Assembly (NCBI GenBank): GCA_000328365.1
Contig: KB300511.1
Coordinates: 548,044 to 612,043 of the forward strand
Reading direction: 5' to 3'
DNA: 64,000 nucleotides
Source: Capitella teleta
Taxonomy: Eukaryota > Annelida > Polychaeta > Capitellidae
A model generated the notes under the pieces. The model ran no database searches. It worked only from the letters and a program-made list of their open reading frames with translations, and was not told where the DNA came from. Numbering within the stretch: the stretch's first letter is position 1; every line of letters starts with the position of its first letter. Both the position numbers and the translations under genes were made by a program. Shown piece after piece: positions 49,925 to 64,000 of this stretch.

Positions 49925-50532
49925 TCCTATCATTTCTATTCCATTTTCATCGATATTGATGCCGATTTTTCTCGATCAATCGAATGCACCCAACATTCCG
50001 CGATATATCCACTTTTGGCGCAATCAGGGCCCCGGACCATGGATAAGCTTCATTGAACGCATAAATAAGGCAACTCTCTCGTACTATTGTTTTGTTTGAG
50101 AGTACTGTTGCTGTGACAGCAGCGCTAATGTTTATCTCTTAGAACGAAAATAATATATAAAATTAAAAACAATAAAAATCTATACCAAAGCAGATCTTTT
50201 TATCGAAGCGCCATGCAATTATAAAGGTGACATTCCATAATGCTGGTTCAGGGGCTTATCTGATTCAGCTCACGTAAACTCGCATTTAAATATTCCTCCC
50301 CATTGTGTAACATCCAGTTCTTGTGGTGTGGCCGTCGTCTGCTCGTTAGACAATGTGTTCCTCCCTCATTCAAGATAAACTTTATATTATTTAATTTCTT
50401 TGCTTAAATGGACGCCGAATATGTCAATCCATAGCAGGTAATTATTTTTGGGAATAATTGATTAATTTTAGCTAATTTTAAAGTTTTGTTTTTCACATGG
50501 AGAAGATAGACTACTTTTGGCCCATTCTGTAT
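49925..50532 (-). mobile_element. TACAGAGTGGG-family element, copy B
   Basis: Reverse-orientation copy of 27937-28475. The terminus at 50508-50532 reads TAGACTACTTTTGGCCCATT, then CTGTA. The conserved CAGGGCCCCGGACCATGG block is near 50026-50043. It lies head to head with copy C, 40 bp apart. Confidence 0.6.
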
Positions 50533-50572
50533 ATGGAGGCTATAGCTTCCATATTTATATCAGGTAGGACAA

Positions 50573-50880
50573 TGTACAGAGTGGGCCAGAAGTAGTCTAA
50601 TCCAAAACTCTGAAATTTGCTAAAATATTTCAATTATTCAAAAAATAACTACCTGGTATGGATTGACTTTGTTATTCTGCGCCCCATTTATGCAAAAATA
50701 TGAAATACAAAGTTTAAGGAATGACATCTCTTGTATGGCGCTTCAATACAAACTCGGGTTTGTTTTGATTTTAGGAGATAAACATTAATGCCGCTGTTAC
50801 AGCAATAGTACTCTCAAACAAAACAATAGTAGGAGAGCATTGCTTTAATTATGCGTTCAATGAACGATGAATGAGCTGCT
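50573..50880 (+). mobile_element. TACAGAGTGGG-family element, copy C (3'-truncated)
   Basis: It starts TACAGAGTGGGCCAGAAGTA and matches copy A through TTTAATTATGCGTTCAATG, then the match ends. With copy B it forms a large imperfect palindrome. Confidence 0.6.
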
Positions 50881-51089
50881 TTCGCATGTATCTCAGTAGC
50901 TCTTAAAAGAGTCGAAGTCATATATGCATGTAGTGATTGACGCAGTTCGGAATTCTTCAACGCTCCACACCCGGGCCCCCAACTGACGCCCCTGTACCCC
51001 CCCCTCCAATAAAAAGAAATAAACAAAACAACCCAATTGTTTCTAAATGTATAATGCTCATCATGCGTTCATTTCAGATCATCAGAAAT

Positions 51090-51956
51090 ATGAGATCAAC
51101 TTCACCCGTGGGCATTGCTCTCATGATCACACTTCTCACCTTTATTCCAGGTAGGGTTACATGCATAAAATCATTTGGTTTCGTAGATCTTGGTCTCATA
51201 TATATGCCGTATGTTTAATACCCTCACTCGCAAATTATTTTGCTCAAATTTATCACCGAGTAAATACCACGACCTCATCTCGTGCACGATTACGTAATGA
51301 AGGCGTTCCCGCAGCTTTTTGAAGGTGTACTTCACTCTGATCTCCATAATTACTTCACGTAACATTCCCGCCATGCTATACATGTACAGTATTTCACGTA
51401 ACATTCCCGCCATGCTATACATGTACAGTATTTCACGTAACATTCCCGCCATGTTATACATGTACAGTATTTCATTTGGTATGACACGATAATTATTTCT
51501 CACACACGAGGAAATCACGTGGGATGGGCCCGCATGCCCTGGATGGGATGGGTCTCTATATAACAATCAAGTTGAATAAACTCAGGCCACCAAGTGCACA
51601 TGTTTTTTTAGTAAAAACTCTTTTTGTCACAAAACACATGGGGCTCATGTGAGGAAGAGGAAAGCCTTTCGTGTCGTAAAGATTACCCTGGATGTTCCGT
51701 ATTTTAATTATTCACAGAGGCGATGTCATGAATTCCCAATTGCAGGGAGCAGAATTTCGATCATGCTGATTCTATAATCCACATTTCCTTGCTTTCAGAG
51801 CAGTCTGAGATGGCGCGTCTCATTCGGTCATACAGAGGATCTTCGATGACCGTACCGAGGAGGTTCTTGTGCAGATTTTGCTCCCAGAACTTTCACATAT
51901 GTGATCCTCTCATGGCCTGCTTTCCAGCGTTTGGGATTGAACTGTTGGTCAGATAA
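51090..51956 (+). CDS. Predicted small secreted cysteine-containing peptide, 72 residues
   Basis: Two exons, 51090-51150 and 51799-51956, joined by a phase-1 intron with a good donor (CCAGGTAGGG) and a pyrimidine-rich acceptor (CCTTGCTTTCAG). Exon 1 encodes a signal-peptide-like MRSTSPVGIALMITLLTFIP. Exon 2 encodes basic SEMARLIRSYRGSSMTVPRR followed by four cysteines in FLCRFCSQNFHICDPLMAC and a hydrophobic C-terminus. No family is recognised. The intron contains a 39-bp tandem repeat. The small size means it could be chance; the matching phases, splice sites and signal peptide argue for it. Confidence 0.4.
51354..51470. repeat. 39-bp tandem repeat, three copies
   Basis: The unit TTCACGTAACATTCCCGCCA, then TGCTATACATGTACAGTAT, is repeated three times with one substitution. 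It is a multiple of three, so it reads open on the minus strand as a 13-residue repeat. No evidence it is translated. Confidence 0.95.
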
Positions 51957-52969
51957 CGTGGACGGAAAATTCCTTCGAACTGTTGACATGAATAATTATT
52001 ATGGTTGTAATGTTTTGTTGTTTATATTTTGTGAGATAAATGCGAAATGCTACTTTTTATTTGAATATGTTATTCGTGGTGGGTGAGTGTACATATTTGT
52101 ACAAACTGAACCGGGACCCAACTTCAATAGAACGATTTTGAATTATCACGTACGTAAATCAGGAGTCTGCCGCATTTGGACGTAATGCCAACCCCTGCTT
52201 CACTCAAATTGGCGCCAGAGATGACCACTGAGATGACCAATATTCAATTAAAATTTCGACTTTCGGTTATAACGCGTTCTAGGTTACGTCACAATAGGGA
52301 CACAATCTTGAATCGTGATGGCCTACTCAGGACCAACACTACTCGTGTCCCATGTAAAAAAAAAAAAAAAAAAAAAAAAATCAAACTTTTTGGTATATTA
52401 ATACCAGACCCCATGTTACAAGGTGATACCGTGGTGTATCACTGCAAAGGCATAATTATCATCTGCCCAGTTTCCCTTCAACGTAATCTGCAAGTGGAAT
52501 TACGGGCAGGTGTTTTTAGCAGGTGGATATCGTATGCTACAGGCATCGACGACCACCCCATTAAGAGTTCATACTTAGTATACTTACACAATTGAGAGAA
52601 CAACTTGTATAAGGATCAAGTAAAGCTAAAACTCTGAAGACATTTAAATGCGCAGAAGAAAATTTAAACAAGGATTTTTGCGAATGAACAAATAATTGGA
52701 CATGCATTCAAATAAAGTTTTATTTAAAATCGCAATATTATTTGAAATTCGACATACGAGTACATGTACAGACACGATTGTACAATGTACATTGTAATCA
52801 TAAAATGTGCCTTGAATGCGACACACTCTATACTAATAATTATGCACAATTTACTAAATTCTTTAAATGAGGCTTCAGAAGGTTACAAATCATGCAATGC
52901 AATTAATATACACGCATATAATATATAGATGTATGCAAATATCATGTTTAGTATACTCTGAATGTGTTT
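51957..52969. other. Intergenic, no gene seen
   Basis: Holds the short dispersed repeat near 52225-52305 and a poly-A tract (52357-52380). No exon is recognised. Confidence 0.4.
52225..52305 (+). repeat. Dispersed repeat, shorter copy 3
   Basis: AAAATTTCGACTTTCGGTTA, then TAACGCGTTCTAGGTTACG, parallels the left half of the copy at 17655, diverging after GTTA. Homology is weaker than between copies 1 and 2. Confidence 0.35.
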
Positions 52970-53292
52970 TCAATTATCCTGATGGTTCAAATAATTCTGC
53001 TCAATATGCTGAGCCAGCTTGAATTTCTCGACCTTCCTCAGGGCTTTTGCCAGACCCTGAAGGTTGTTCTCCACTCTTCGTTGCCGGTTGAATACTCGCC
53101 ATTTAACTAGACTCTGCCAGGCTTGCTCTGACATTGTCTGATCTCGACGTAAACAAGAGGTGTACACGGCATCGATGTCTTTCTGTTTCCGGTTCCGGTC
53201 ACGAGTTGGGGAAAAAATTAGATGATTGTACAAATCCTTCCAGGCCGACCCGATGTGAGCAGAGACATGACGACATGCGGACGAAAGCTGAT
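52970..53292 (-). CDS. Death-domain exon (C-terminal part of a minus-strand gene)
   Basis: The minus-strand frame after the acceptor TCTTTTTCCAG (53293) encodes about 107 residues to a stop at 52970. The Death-domain pattern is clear: HIGSAWKDLYNHLIF, then an Asp/Arg-rich helix, MSEQAWQSLVKWRVFNRQRR, LQGLAKALRKVEKFKLAQHI. Death domains form six-helix adaptors in apoptosis and innate immune signalling. The exon starts in phase 1. A donor GTAAGT at about 53373 closes a possible preceding exon. Upstream exons are not resolved. The coiled-coil gene at 55249-56440 is on the same strand and lacks a known 3' end, so the two may be one gene. Confidence 0.7.
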
Positions 53293-53880
53293 CTGGAAAA
53301 AGACGAAAGAACTTAAATATAAATATGTAATATACATACAACATACAATCCTTAACCACATGTATGTACTTACTTAACCAGCAATCCCTCGCTAAATAGA
53401 ACAGCACCTAAAACTCGAGTGCGGCCCTCGCTGTAACAATGACACAACCAGGAAACAATATAAATGAGGGGAAAACATTAACAGCATCAGTGCGGGAAGT
53501 AGGATCATCAGGTGCACTACGTAATCAAAGGGGTTTATTCCCGGTGGGGTTATTAACAATGGCCTCAGTTCATATAACATACCGGTAACCGGCATCAAAT
53601 ACATACAGAAACCCATGTGAAAGCTTAAGTATTCTCTTGGGTATGTTCACTAAGTGCATTCTAGTTTTGTGTTTACGAGCAGGAAGAGATCTGGTGTTTG
53701 AACACAGTATTTTATTTTATTATAGATTTTTATTTTTATTTATTTTTCAATCTATATATCGTTGTTTGTGTCATTTTATTTTGTCCGTCTGTGCCGAAAT
53801 AGCTACTTGAATAGACTAGGGAATGGCGCCAAATTATGAAGGGGGTGGACATTTAAGTTTTACATTTCCCATTGAAATTT

Positions 53881-53915
53881 TGAGGTCAAAGGTCAAAGTT
53901 CAAGGTCAAAGTGAA
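53881..53915 (+). promoter_or_regulatory. Cluster of AGGTCA half-sites
   Basis: AGGTCAAAGGTCA, a DR1-type arrangement, is followed by AGTTCA and AGGTCA within 35 bp. Such arrays bind RXR/HNF4-type nuclear receptors in animals. They can also occur in transposon-derived sequence. Function is unknown. Confidence 0.35.
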
Positions 53916-54336
53916 TTTTTAAAGTTTCAAATGGGGTCGGCCCCAGCTCATTTATTACTTGAGCTACGGCCTTGTAGTTTACATCAAACGATTCAGTGCA
54001 ACAAGATGTACAACAAAGCATGTTACTATAACGGCACTGGGATGCACCGTTCTTGCGTAATCTTGCAAAATAGTAATTACGATAGTGGCATTGAAATTGA
54101 CACAGTACATTGTTAACATATCCATCTGACTAAATCAGAGTTTTAATTAATTAAACCAAAATTCATGGTCATGCGTCAATTGATGATTGTTTGGATTGTT
54201 ATTTTATTTTAATGGTTTTCTTAGTCGAGTAAAGCGTGCACTGTCCTTTGCTCAAAGGAAATGACAAATTCCATCATATTTGTTGATGTTTAGTCGAAAC
54301 CCATTTTTAAGGCGACACTTAGCCTTTTCTGCATCA

Positions 54337-55248
54337 NNNNNNNNNNNNNNNNNNNNNNNNNNNNNNNNNNNNNNNNNNNNNNNNNNNNNNNNNNNNNNNN
54401 NNNNNNNNNNNNNNNNNNNNNNNNNNNNNNNNNNNNNNNNNNNNNNNNNNNNNNNNNNNNNNNNNNNNNNNNNNNNNNNNNNNNNNNNNNNNNNNNNNNN
54501 NNNNNNNNNNNNNNNNNNNNNNNNNNNNNNNNNNNNNNNNNNNNNNNNNNNNNNNNNNNNNNNNNNNNNNNNNNNNNNNNNNNNNNNNNNNNNNNNNNNN
54601 NNNNNNNNNNNNNNNNNNNNNNNNNNNNNNNNNNNNNNNNNNNNNNNNNNNNNNNNNNNNNNNNNNNNNNNNNNNNNNNNNNNNNNNNNNNNNNNNNNNN
54701 NNNNNNNNNNNNNNNNNNNNNNNNNNNNNNNNNNNNNNNNNNNNNNNNNNNNNNNNNNNNNNNNNNNNNNNNNNNNNNNNNNNNNNNNNNNNNNNNNNNN
54801 NNNNNNNNNNNNNNNNNNNNNNNNNNNNNNNNNNNNNNNNNNNNNNNNNNNNNNNNNNNNNNNNNNNNNNNNNNNNNNNNNNNNNNNNNNNNNNNNNNNN
54901 NNNNNNNNNNNNNNNNNNNNNNNNNNNNNNNNNNNNNNNNNNNNNNNNNNNNNNNNNNNNNNNNNNNNNNNNNNNNNNNNNNNNNNNNNNNNNNNNNNNN
55001 NNNNNNNNNNNNNNNNNNNNNNNNNNNNNNNNNNNNNNNNNNNNNNNNNNNNNNNNNNNNNNNNNNNNNNNNNNNNNNNNNNNNNNNNNNNNNNNNNNNN
55101 NNNNNNNNNNNNNNNNNNNNNNNNNNNNNNNNNNNNNNNNNNNNNNNNNNNNNNNNNNNNNNNNNNNNNNNNNNNNNNNNNNNNNNNNNNNNNNNNNNNN
55201 NNNNNNNNNNNNNNNNNNNNNNNNNNNNNNNNNNNNNNNNNNNNNNNN
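54337..55248. other. Assembly gap (912 N)
   Basis: It interrupts the minus-strand coiled-coil gene. Translations across it are artefacts. Confidence 1.
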
Positions 55249-56440
55249 TACCCACTTCAGCCAGTTCTCCTTCCAGTTTACTGATGACATCATCAAGAAG
55301 AACAATATCCTTGTCCATCCTGGAGAGTTGCCTCTTGAATGATTCTAATCGGTGTTCAATTTTAGTATCTTCTGTTTTCAAACGATCTTGATTGGCCCAC
55401 AGGCTATCAAGATACTTGGGAGAGTTCGACTTTCGCTGAGCAATTCTTTGATGGGTTCTTTCGGCGTCGGATCTAACCTGTTCGAGTTCCCTTTCTGACT
55501 TTTCAACCAATTCGTCAAGGGTTGCTTTGCTGTTGAGAATGCGTCGCTTCTCTCGTCTCTGGTCGGTCAATTTATCCACGAGGTGTGCTCGGATTCTGTC
55601 GTGTTTTCTCTTCGTGGGATACAACGCCTCCGTCTTCTTTGTAATCACTGTTAACTGAGCCCTTAGTTTGTTCCTGTGTTCATTTCCATGGTAGATTTCA
55701 TCTCCCAACTTTTTGGGGTATGCCTTATCTCGCGCAATCCACTGTCTGATGATGTCCCGTATTGCATTGACCCCCTTACACGATTCGACTATCAGTGCAT
55801 TGACCTCAGTCATGCCTAGTACACATTTTTCAACAAACGGCTTTGACAATTTCTCAAATCGATCGGAATTATCCTCTAGATCTTTCAGTTTTTCTTCCAG
55901 AGTCCGTTTGTAATCTCGAATTTTCTCTTCGTACTCTCGCGTGGAAATGACATCATCGGCTGTAGCTTCATCACGAAAACTGACGCAATATTTGCTGAGA
56001 TGATCAGTGATACAATTTTTCATAACCTCTATAATAATCGGGAAACTCACTGCATATTTTTCAACGTTCTCTGCAAAATTCACCAAAGTCTCATACGCTT
56101 TCCTCTCTTTGATAGCTCCCTCAAACACGTATTCTTTTGCCTGTACAACTTTTAGAAAATCAACAACATCATCTCCAGACGCCTTCTCATGTGAATATTC
56201 CATAATATCATGCGCAGTCTGTGCACAATCTTCAACATCAACATCCCGACGGAGTTCATGGTAACCCTGAATATCTTTGACGCACTGCTTAACCGTATGG
56301 ATCACAACTCGATGCTCCGCGTCCACAGACACTGGAGGCCTCTTCAGCCTGCTGTGGGTGGATGAGGATCCGCTGGTGTAGCTGCCCCTCTGGATCCTAT
56401 CCCGTGATTGGAGGGATTTCATTGAAACCCTTCCCGGCAT
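55249..56440 (-). CDS. Coiled-coil protein, N-terminal 397 residues (gene cut by gap)
   Basis: An uninterrupted minus-strand frame from ATG at 56440 to the gap at 55248. Residues 1-40 are Ser/Arg-rich and basic. Residues 45-200 are helical with conserved-looking Cys and aromatic positions. From about 165 onward long heptad-like coiled coils dominate (TREYEEKIRDYKRTLEEKL, LDELVEKSERELEQV, KTEDTKIEHRLESFKRQL). No signal peptide or membrane segment. I do not recognise the family. It may join the Death-domain exon at 52970-53292 to give a coiled-coil plus Death adaptor; this is inference, since 0.9 kb is missing. Confidence 0.75.
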
Positions 56441-57239
56441 TAGGCTAAAATTGGAGCTGATTCACTTACTTTTACAACACTAATGAATAGGATATTCTTC
56501 CGATTTGAATGACTAACGTTTTTCACGCTCCGTTTGTTATTGAACTTGGATGGCAACCTGAGTCAATAGCAATATAAGTGTTTACTCTCTCTCTCGTGGT
56601 TTTCGATCTCTCTTTCTTGCAATCGTCAGGTGACAGTAGGGCTTCAGAGACATTCACATTGGAAATCCCAACGTTAGTATTGTATTTATATTCTGTTACT
56701 TCGTTCAATCGATTGAATATTTGAGAGGATTCTTCAAAAGAATTAAATGGTCGTTTATTTTTACACAAAAAAAAGAGAGAGGGAAAAATCGACTTTCATT
56801 ACTGATTTATTGACATTCCCTTTATCAATCAATCATGCAATCAAATACGCTTATCAAGACTCGGTAGTCCACACAGATAGACAATAATAATAGGTGAAAC
56901 AAACAAGCACTATCTGTACATCTATAGTATAATAATTGAAAAACAATAAACCAAAGATGAATTAAACAAAGATTATAATCATTATTGTTAAATGACAGGC
57001 AATGATTCCCAAGACGCCAACTTCCATGATTTAAAGCTATCTCGTTCAGAGTCGTATAAACCGATTAGGACATAATGCTGTCAGATGACTTATTTCGGCG
57101 ACATATAAAGCGGTATATTAGATTGCATAGGGCAGGCAAAGGACCAGGAACATTAACTTCAACATTTGAGTGACACTAAGGTAAGTTGGCACACGTAATA
57201 AAATGCGCAACGCATCGTTGCAAACTGTACTCAATTTGT
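56441..57239. other. Upstream region of coiled-coil gene, no exon seen
   Basis: AT-rich sequence with short A runs. It presumably includes the promoter and 5' UTR of the minus-strand coiled-coil gene. Confidence 0.35.
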
Positions 57240-58043
57240 GTATTAAAGGCACTCTGTAATGATATTAGAAATGCATTGATAAGCAATGGTTCTGAATAGT
57301 TGGAATTTCACATCAGCTGAACACATAATGAACTCTCTAGCTAAATACTTCCCTGGACATATGGCTTCCAACGTTACCAGCGTCATGGGACAGATCATCA
57401 GAACAAGACGACCAAAGTATTTGGTATCAAACACAGTTTGTTTATTGTCATAACATTGCACAATCGAGGCATTTTTTCTACAGCATTAAATTTAATATCA
57501 GCACCACATCCAGTAAGTTCAAAAGTTGCTGGAGGCCAGCAGAGAATGGACGGACTTAAGACAAATGGATCATCAGCACACATTATAGGTAGGTCATTGA
57601 TCTTAAGATAATTACCCCTTGTTTTGCATTTATTTAAAAGAGGTCTCATGTATATGTAAGAATTAAATAAGAATAGGGGAGTGTACTTTCCAGACCTGCT
57701 CCATTGGCACCACATTGCTGACATGAATCGAAGTAGACGGTCACAGTCTCACCCTAGCGCATAGTCTGAGTATCAAAAGACAAGTTAGCGAGAGATATTA
57801 TGAGGAAACGCCTATCTGCTCTAACTTCCTAAACACATTGCCATGGCTGATCAGGGAAAATGCTTGTTTAGAGATTCCTAAGATTCTATGGTTTAGCTCC
57901 GAACAAAGCAAGTGTATGCTTACAAAATGCCTGCTGTAGATAATCGACCCTTCCGTTGCTTTGTTTCTTCTCGATTCAATGAATTCATTGCGTATTCCAA
58001 CAAAGAACACATGTACTAACAACAGAATGGTCAGAAAAGCCAT
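57240..58043 (-). CDS. Candidate secreted cysteine-rich gene, exon structure unresolved
   Basis: A minus-strand ATG at 58043 opens a signal-peptide-like MAFLTILLLVHVFFVG, ending at a possible donor (CATTTTGTAAGC, about 57918). Downstream are protein-like segments: GETVTVYFDSCQQCGANGAG (about 57752-57695) and a block with CADDPFVLSPSILCWPP and GCGADIKF (about 57580-57455). Another block has ICPMTLVTLEAICPGKYL and CSADVKF (about 57400-57265). The last two look like diverged copies of one module (Cys spacing plus C-x-AD-I/V-KF). I cannot join the pieces in one phase, so it may be a pseudogene or have unseen exons. Confidence 0.3.
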
Positions 58044-58496
58044 TCAAATTCAAAATGAGAGGCACATATTTGTGTTGACCCATTGAAAAAATCGCAAGTT
58101 ATGCAAGCAAGCCTTCGGCGATTCCGAGGAGGAACACACTCGATTATTGCAAGCAAGCTCTTGTACGTGTAAATGGGTCTTTAATAGTATGCATGGCGGT
58201 CAAGGTGACTGATTAAATTTATTATAAAGACAATTACCAATATTGCGAAACGCCATTAAAATATAATAGCTTCCACATACAGCCATGAATCGTCGTATGT
58301 AATTGTTTGAATGCATTCACTTTTGCCTACAGCTTTTTTAAGTTCGTTCGGAAGTTCTAGAGTGTAAATTAGGACTGCTAATGACAATTACACCTCTATT
58401 AAGAGGAAAATGACAAAACTGTCCTTATTTCACTGAATATAATTATTACCATCGCCAAAGTGCAACAGAGGTAAGCTTAAAAAAGGACGGCTCAAA

Positions 58497-62939
<4,443 letters not shown>

Positions 62940-63099
62940 TTATTTCAATGTTATATAAGAAACTATTAAATATAAATACAATTAAATTCACCATATGTTT
63001 CTTTTTCTGATATTATTTACTGGTATATGTCCTTGTTGAGTGGGAGGGTTTCTTTTTTATGTTGCATAACAAATAATAATAATAATAACATCGCTGTGT

Positions 63100-63262
63100 T
63101 TAGCTTCCACTTGAGGGTTATAAGTACCGGGGTCAGCCCAGTCAACAGGAGTGGGAGTCAGCACCGAGACATGATTAGGGCATCCAGGGTGAGTTCTCTG
63201 ATCTAGGGATTGAATAAGAGCCGACCACCAACTGCGCTAAGGGTGTATCACGCGTGAGATGC
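63100..63262 (-). mobile_element. Degenerate tRNA-SINE copy
   Basis: The reverse complement contains an A-box TTAGCGCAGTTGG (about 63228-63240) and a B-box-like CTTATTCAATCCC. Body words similar to the other SINEs follow (GTCTCGGTGCTGACTCCC). It is more diverged than the copies at 43711 and 59035. Confidence 0.45.
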
Positions 63263-64000
63263 TCTTTGGTCTTTACTTAAAATTAGTAGACTGCAGCAGA
63301 CAAGCAACAGGGTCGACATTAGGGATGGCAAATTGGCACTCGGCCAAAGGTTGGCTGGATGTCTTGGATTTTTTTTTTTTTTTTTTTTTTTTTTTGAGTG
63401 ATGTTCCGTTAATTATTCTGAACAAGATGACGTGGGCGGCGCAGTCGGCTACATGGTGAGTTGGGAGCCCTGATCCTTGACACCCATTGGTGGATTACGC
63501 TACACGAAGTGCAAAATACTTGCTAGGAAAATTGGTGTTGTTGTTCATTCATTTTGTCCGCAAAATTTTATCCCAAACACTTACATCTGCGAAACTTTCA
63601 CTGTGTACCCCAACACTGCATCCCTGTACAATGACTAATGCTCAAGGTCACCGACCTACTGCGTACTTTTGTACAAACAATTGGAACCCTAACATCTGGA
63701 GAAGAGCTTAGCTGATACGCTGCCAAACTATCCAGCATTTCGAGTTCACAACAATCGATCCTATTTTCATTTTCGTTAACCATGTCATTATTATTATTGT
63801 TGAACAAAAGTATGTCAATGTGAATGGCATGAATAAAATGATGATGATGATGATGATATTATTGTTGTCGTATGACCTACACAACACTCGGGTATTTTGC
63901 CCTAATTAGTCAACGTCGCCATCAGCGATTTACATGCATAACTTTATTATTAATTGTCGCACGTGGCTGAAATCAGTGTCAAAGTGAGCGCCTCTGGTCA
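63263..64000. other. Intergenic, no gene seen
   Basis: Contains a poly-T tract (63369-63395), a possible second tRNA-like head near 63430-63480 and a short ATG/GAT repeat (63838-63858). No exon is recognised. Confidence 0.4.

Noticed and set aside
54280-55305. Long open frames across the N gap on both strands
   Set aside because: They are open only because N has no stop codons. Only the minus-strand part outside the gap is supported.

Overview
The window is eukaryotic nuclear DNA, AT-rich, with spliced genes, many very short introns (about 45-60 nt), three runs of N (11947-11996, 41459-41693, 54337-55248) and dense decayed repeats. The gene set is animal: PIGC, the ciliary gene CFAP157, PAN/apple domains joined to a trypsin, a chitin-binding domain and a Death domain. 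Very short introns plus an aerolysin-like gene and LINE, SINE and hAT relics suggest an early-branching marine invertebrate. A sponge is my best guess, at low to moderate confidence.

Layout. 1-1815 (-): PIGC, six exons, 3' end cut by the window edge. It is divergent from CFAP157 (3335-5394, +, nine exons). 5395-8728 holds LINE pieces, a hAT-like fragment and microsatellites. 8729-9897 (-) is a small secreted chitin-binding plus PAN-like protein. 10310-12095 holds two LINE remnants. 12924-29742 (+) is a 25-exon gene for an armadillo plus fibronectin-III protein of about 1218 residues. Its 6-kb first intron and several others carry LINEs, MITEs and hAT-like pieces.

30.3-33.0 kb holds a MITE and a GC-richer promoter-like island. 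An untranslated exon there probably splices over 5.5 kb to the single coding exon of an aerolysin-like gene (38538-39401, +). A four-exon CS-domain gene (40233-40790, -) lies tail to tail with it. The pair is bracketed by inverted copies of a dispersed repeat. 42.7-49 kb is repeat-dominated: a LINE, a tRNA-derived SINE with target duplication, a long tetranucleotide satellite, a Ty3/gypsy fossil and a complete-looking non-autonomous hAT.

51090-51956 (+) is a predicted 72-residue secreted peptide. 52970-53292 (-) is a Death-domain exon, possibly the C-terminus of the coiled-coil gene at 55249-56440 (-), which is interrupted by the largest gap. 57240-58045 (-) may hold a secreted cysteine-rich gene. 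58497-62939 (+) is a nine-exon secreted protease: signal peptide, three PAN-like domains and a catalytically complete trypsin domain.

The genes are independent neighbours, not an operon. Shared themes are secretion and surface biology (PIGC, PAN proteins, protease, small peptide) and possibly innate defence or cell death (aerolysin-like, Death domain). Exon boundaries were read by eye from GT/AG sites with frame continuity and homology remembered from known families; no search was run.
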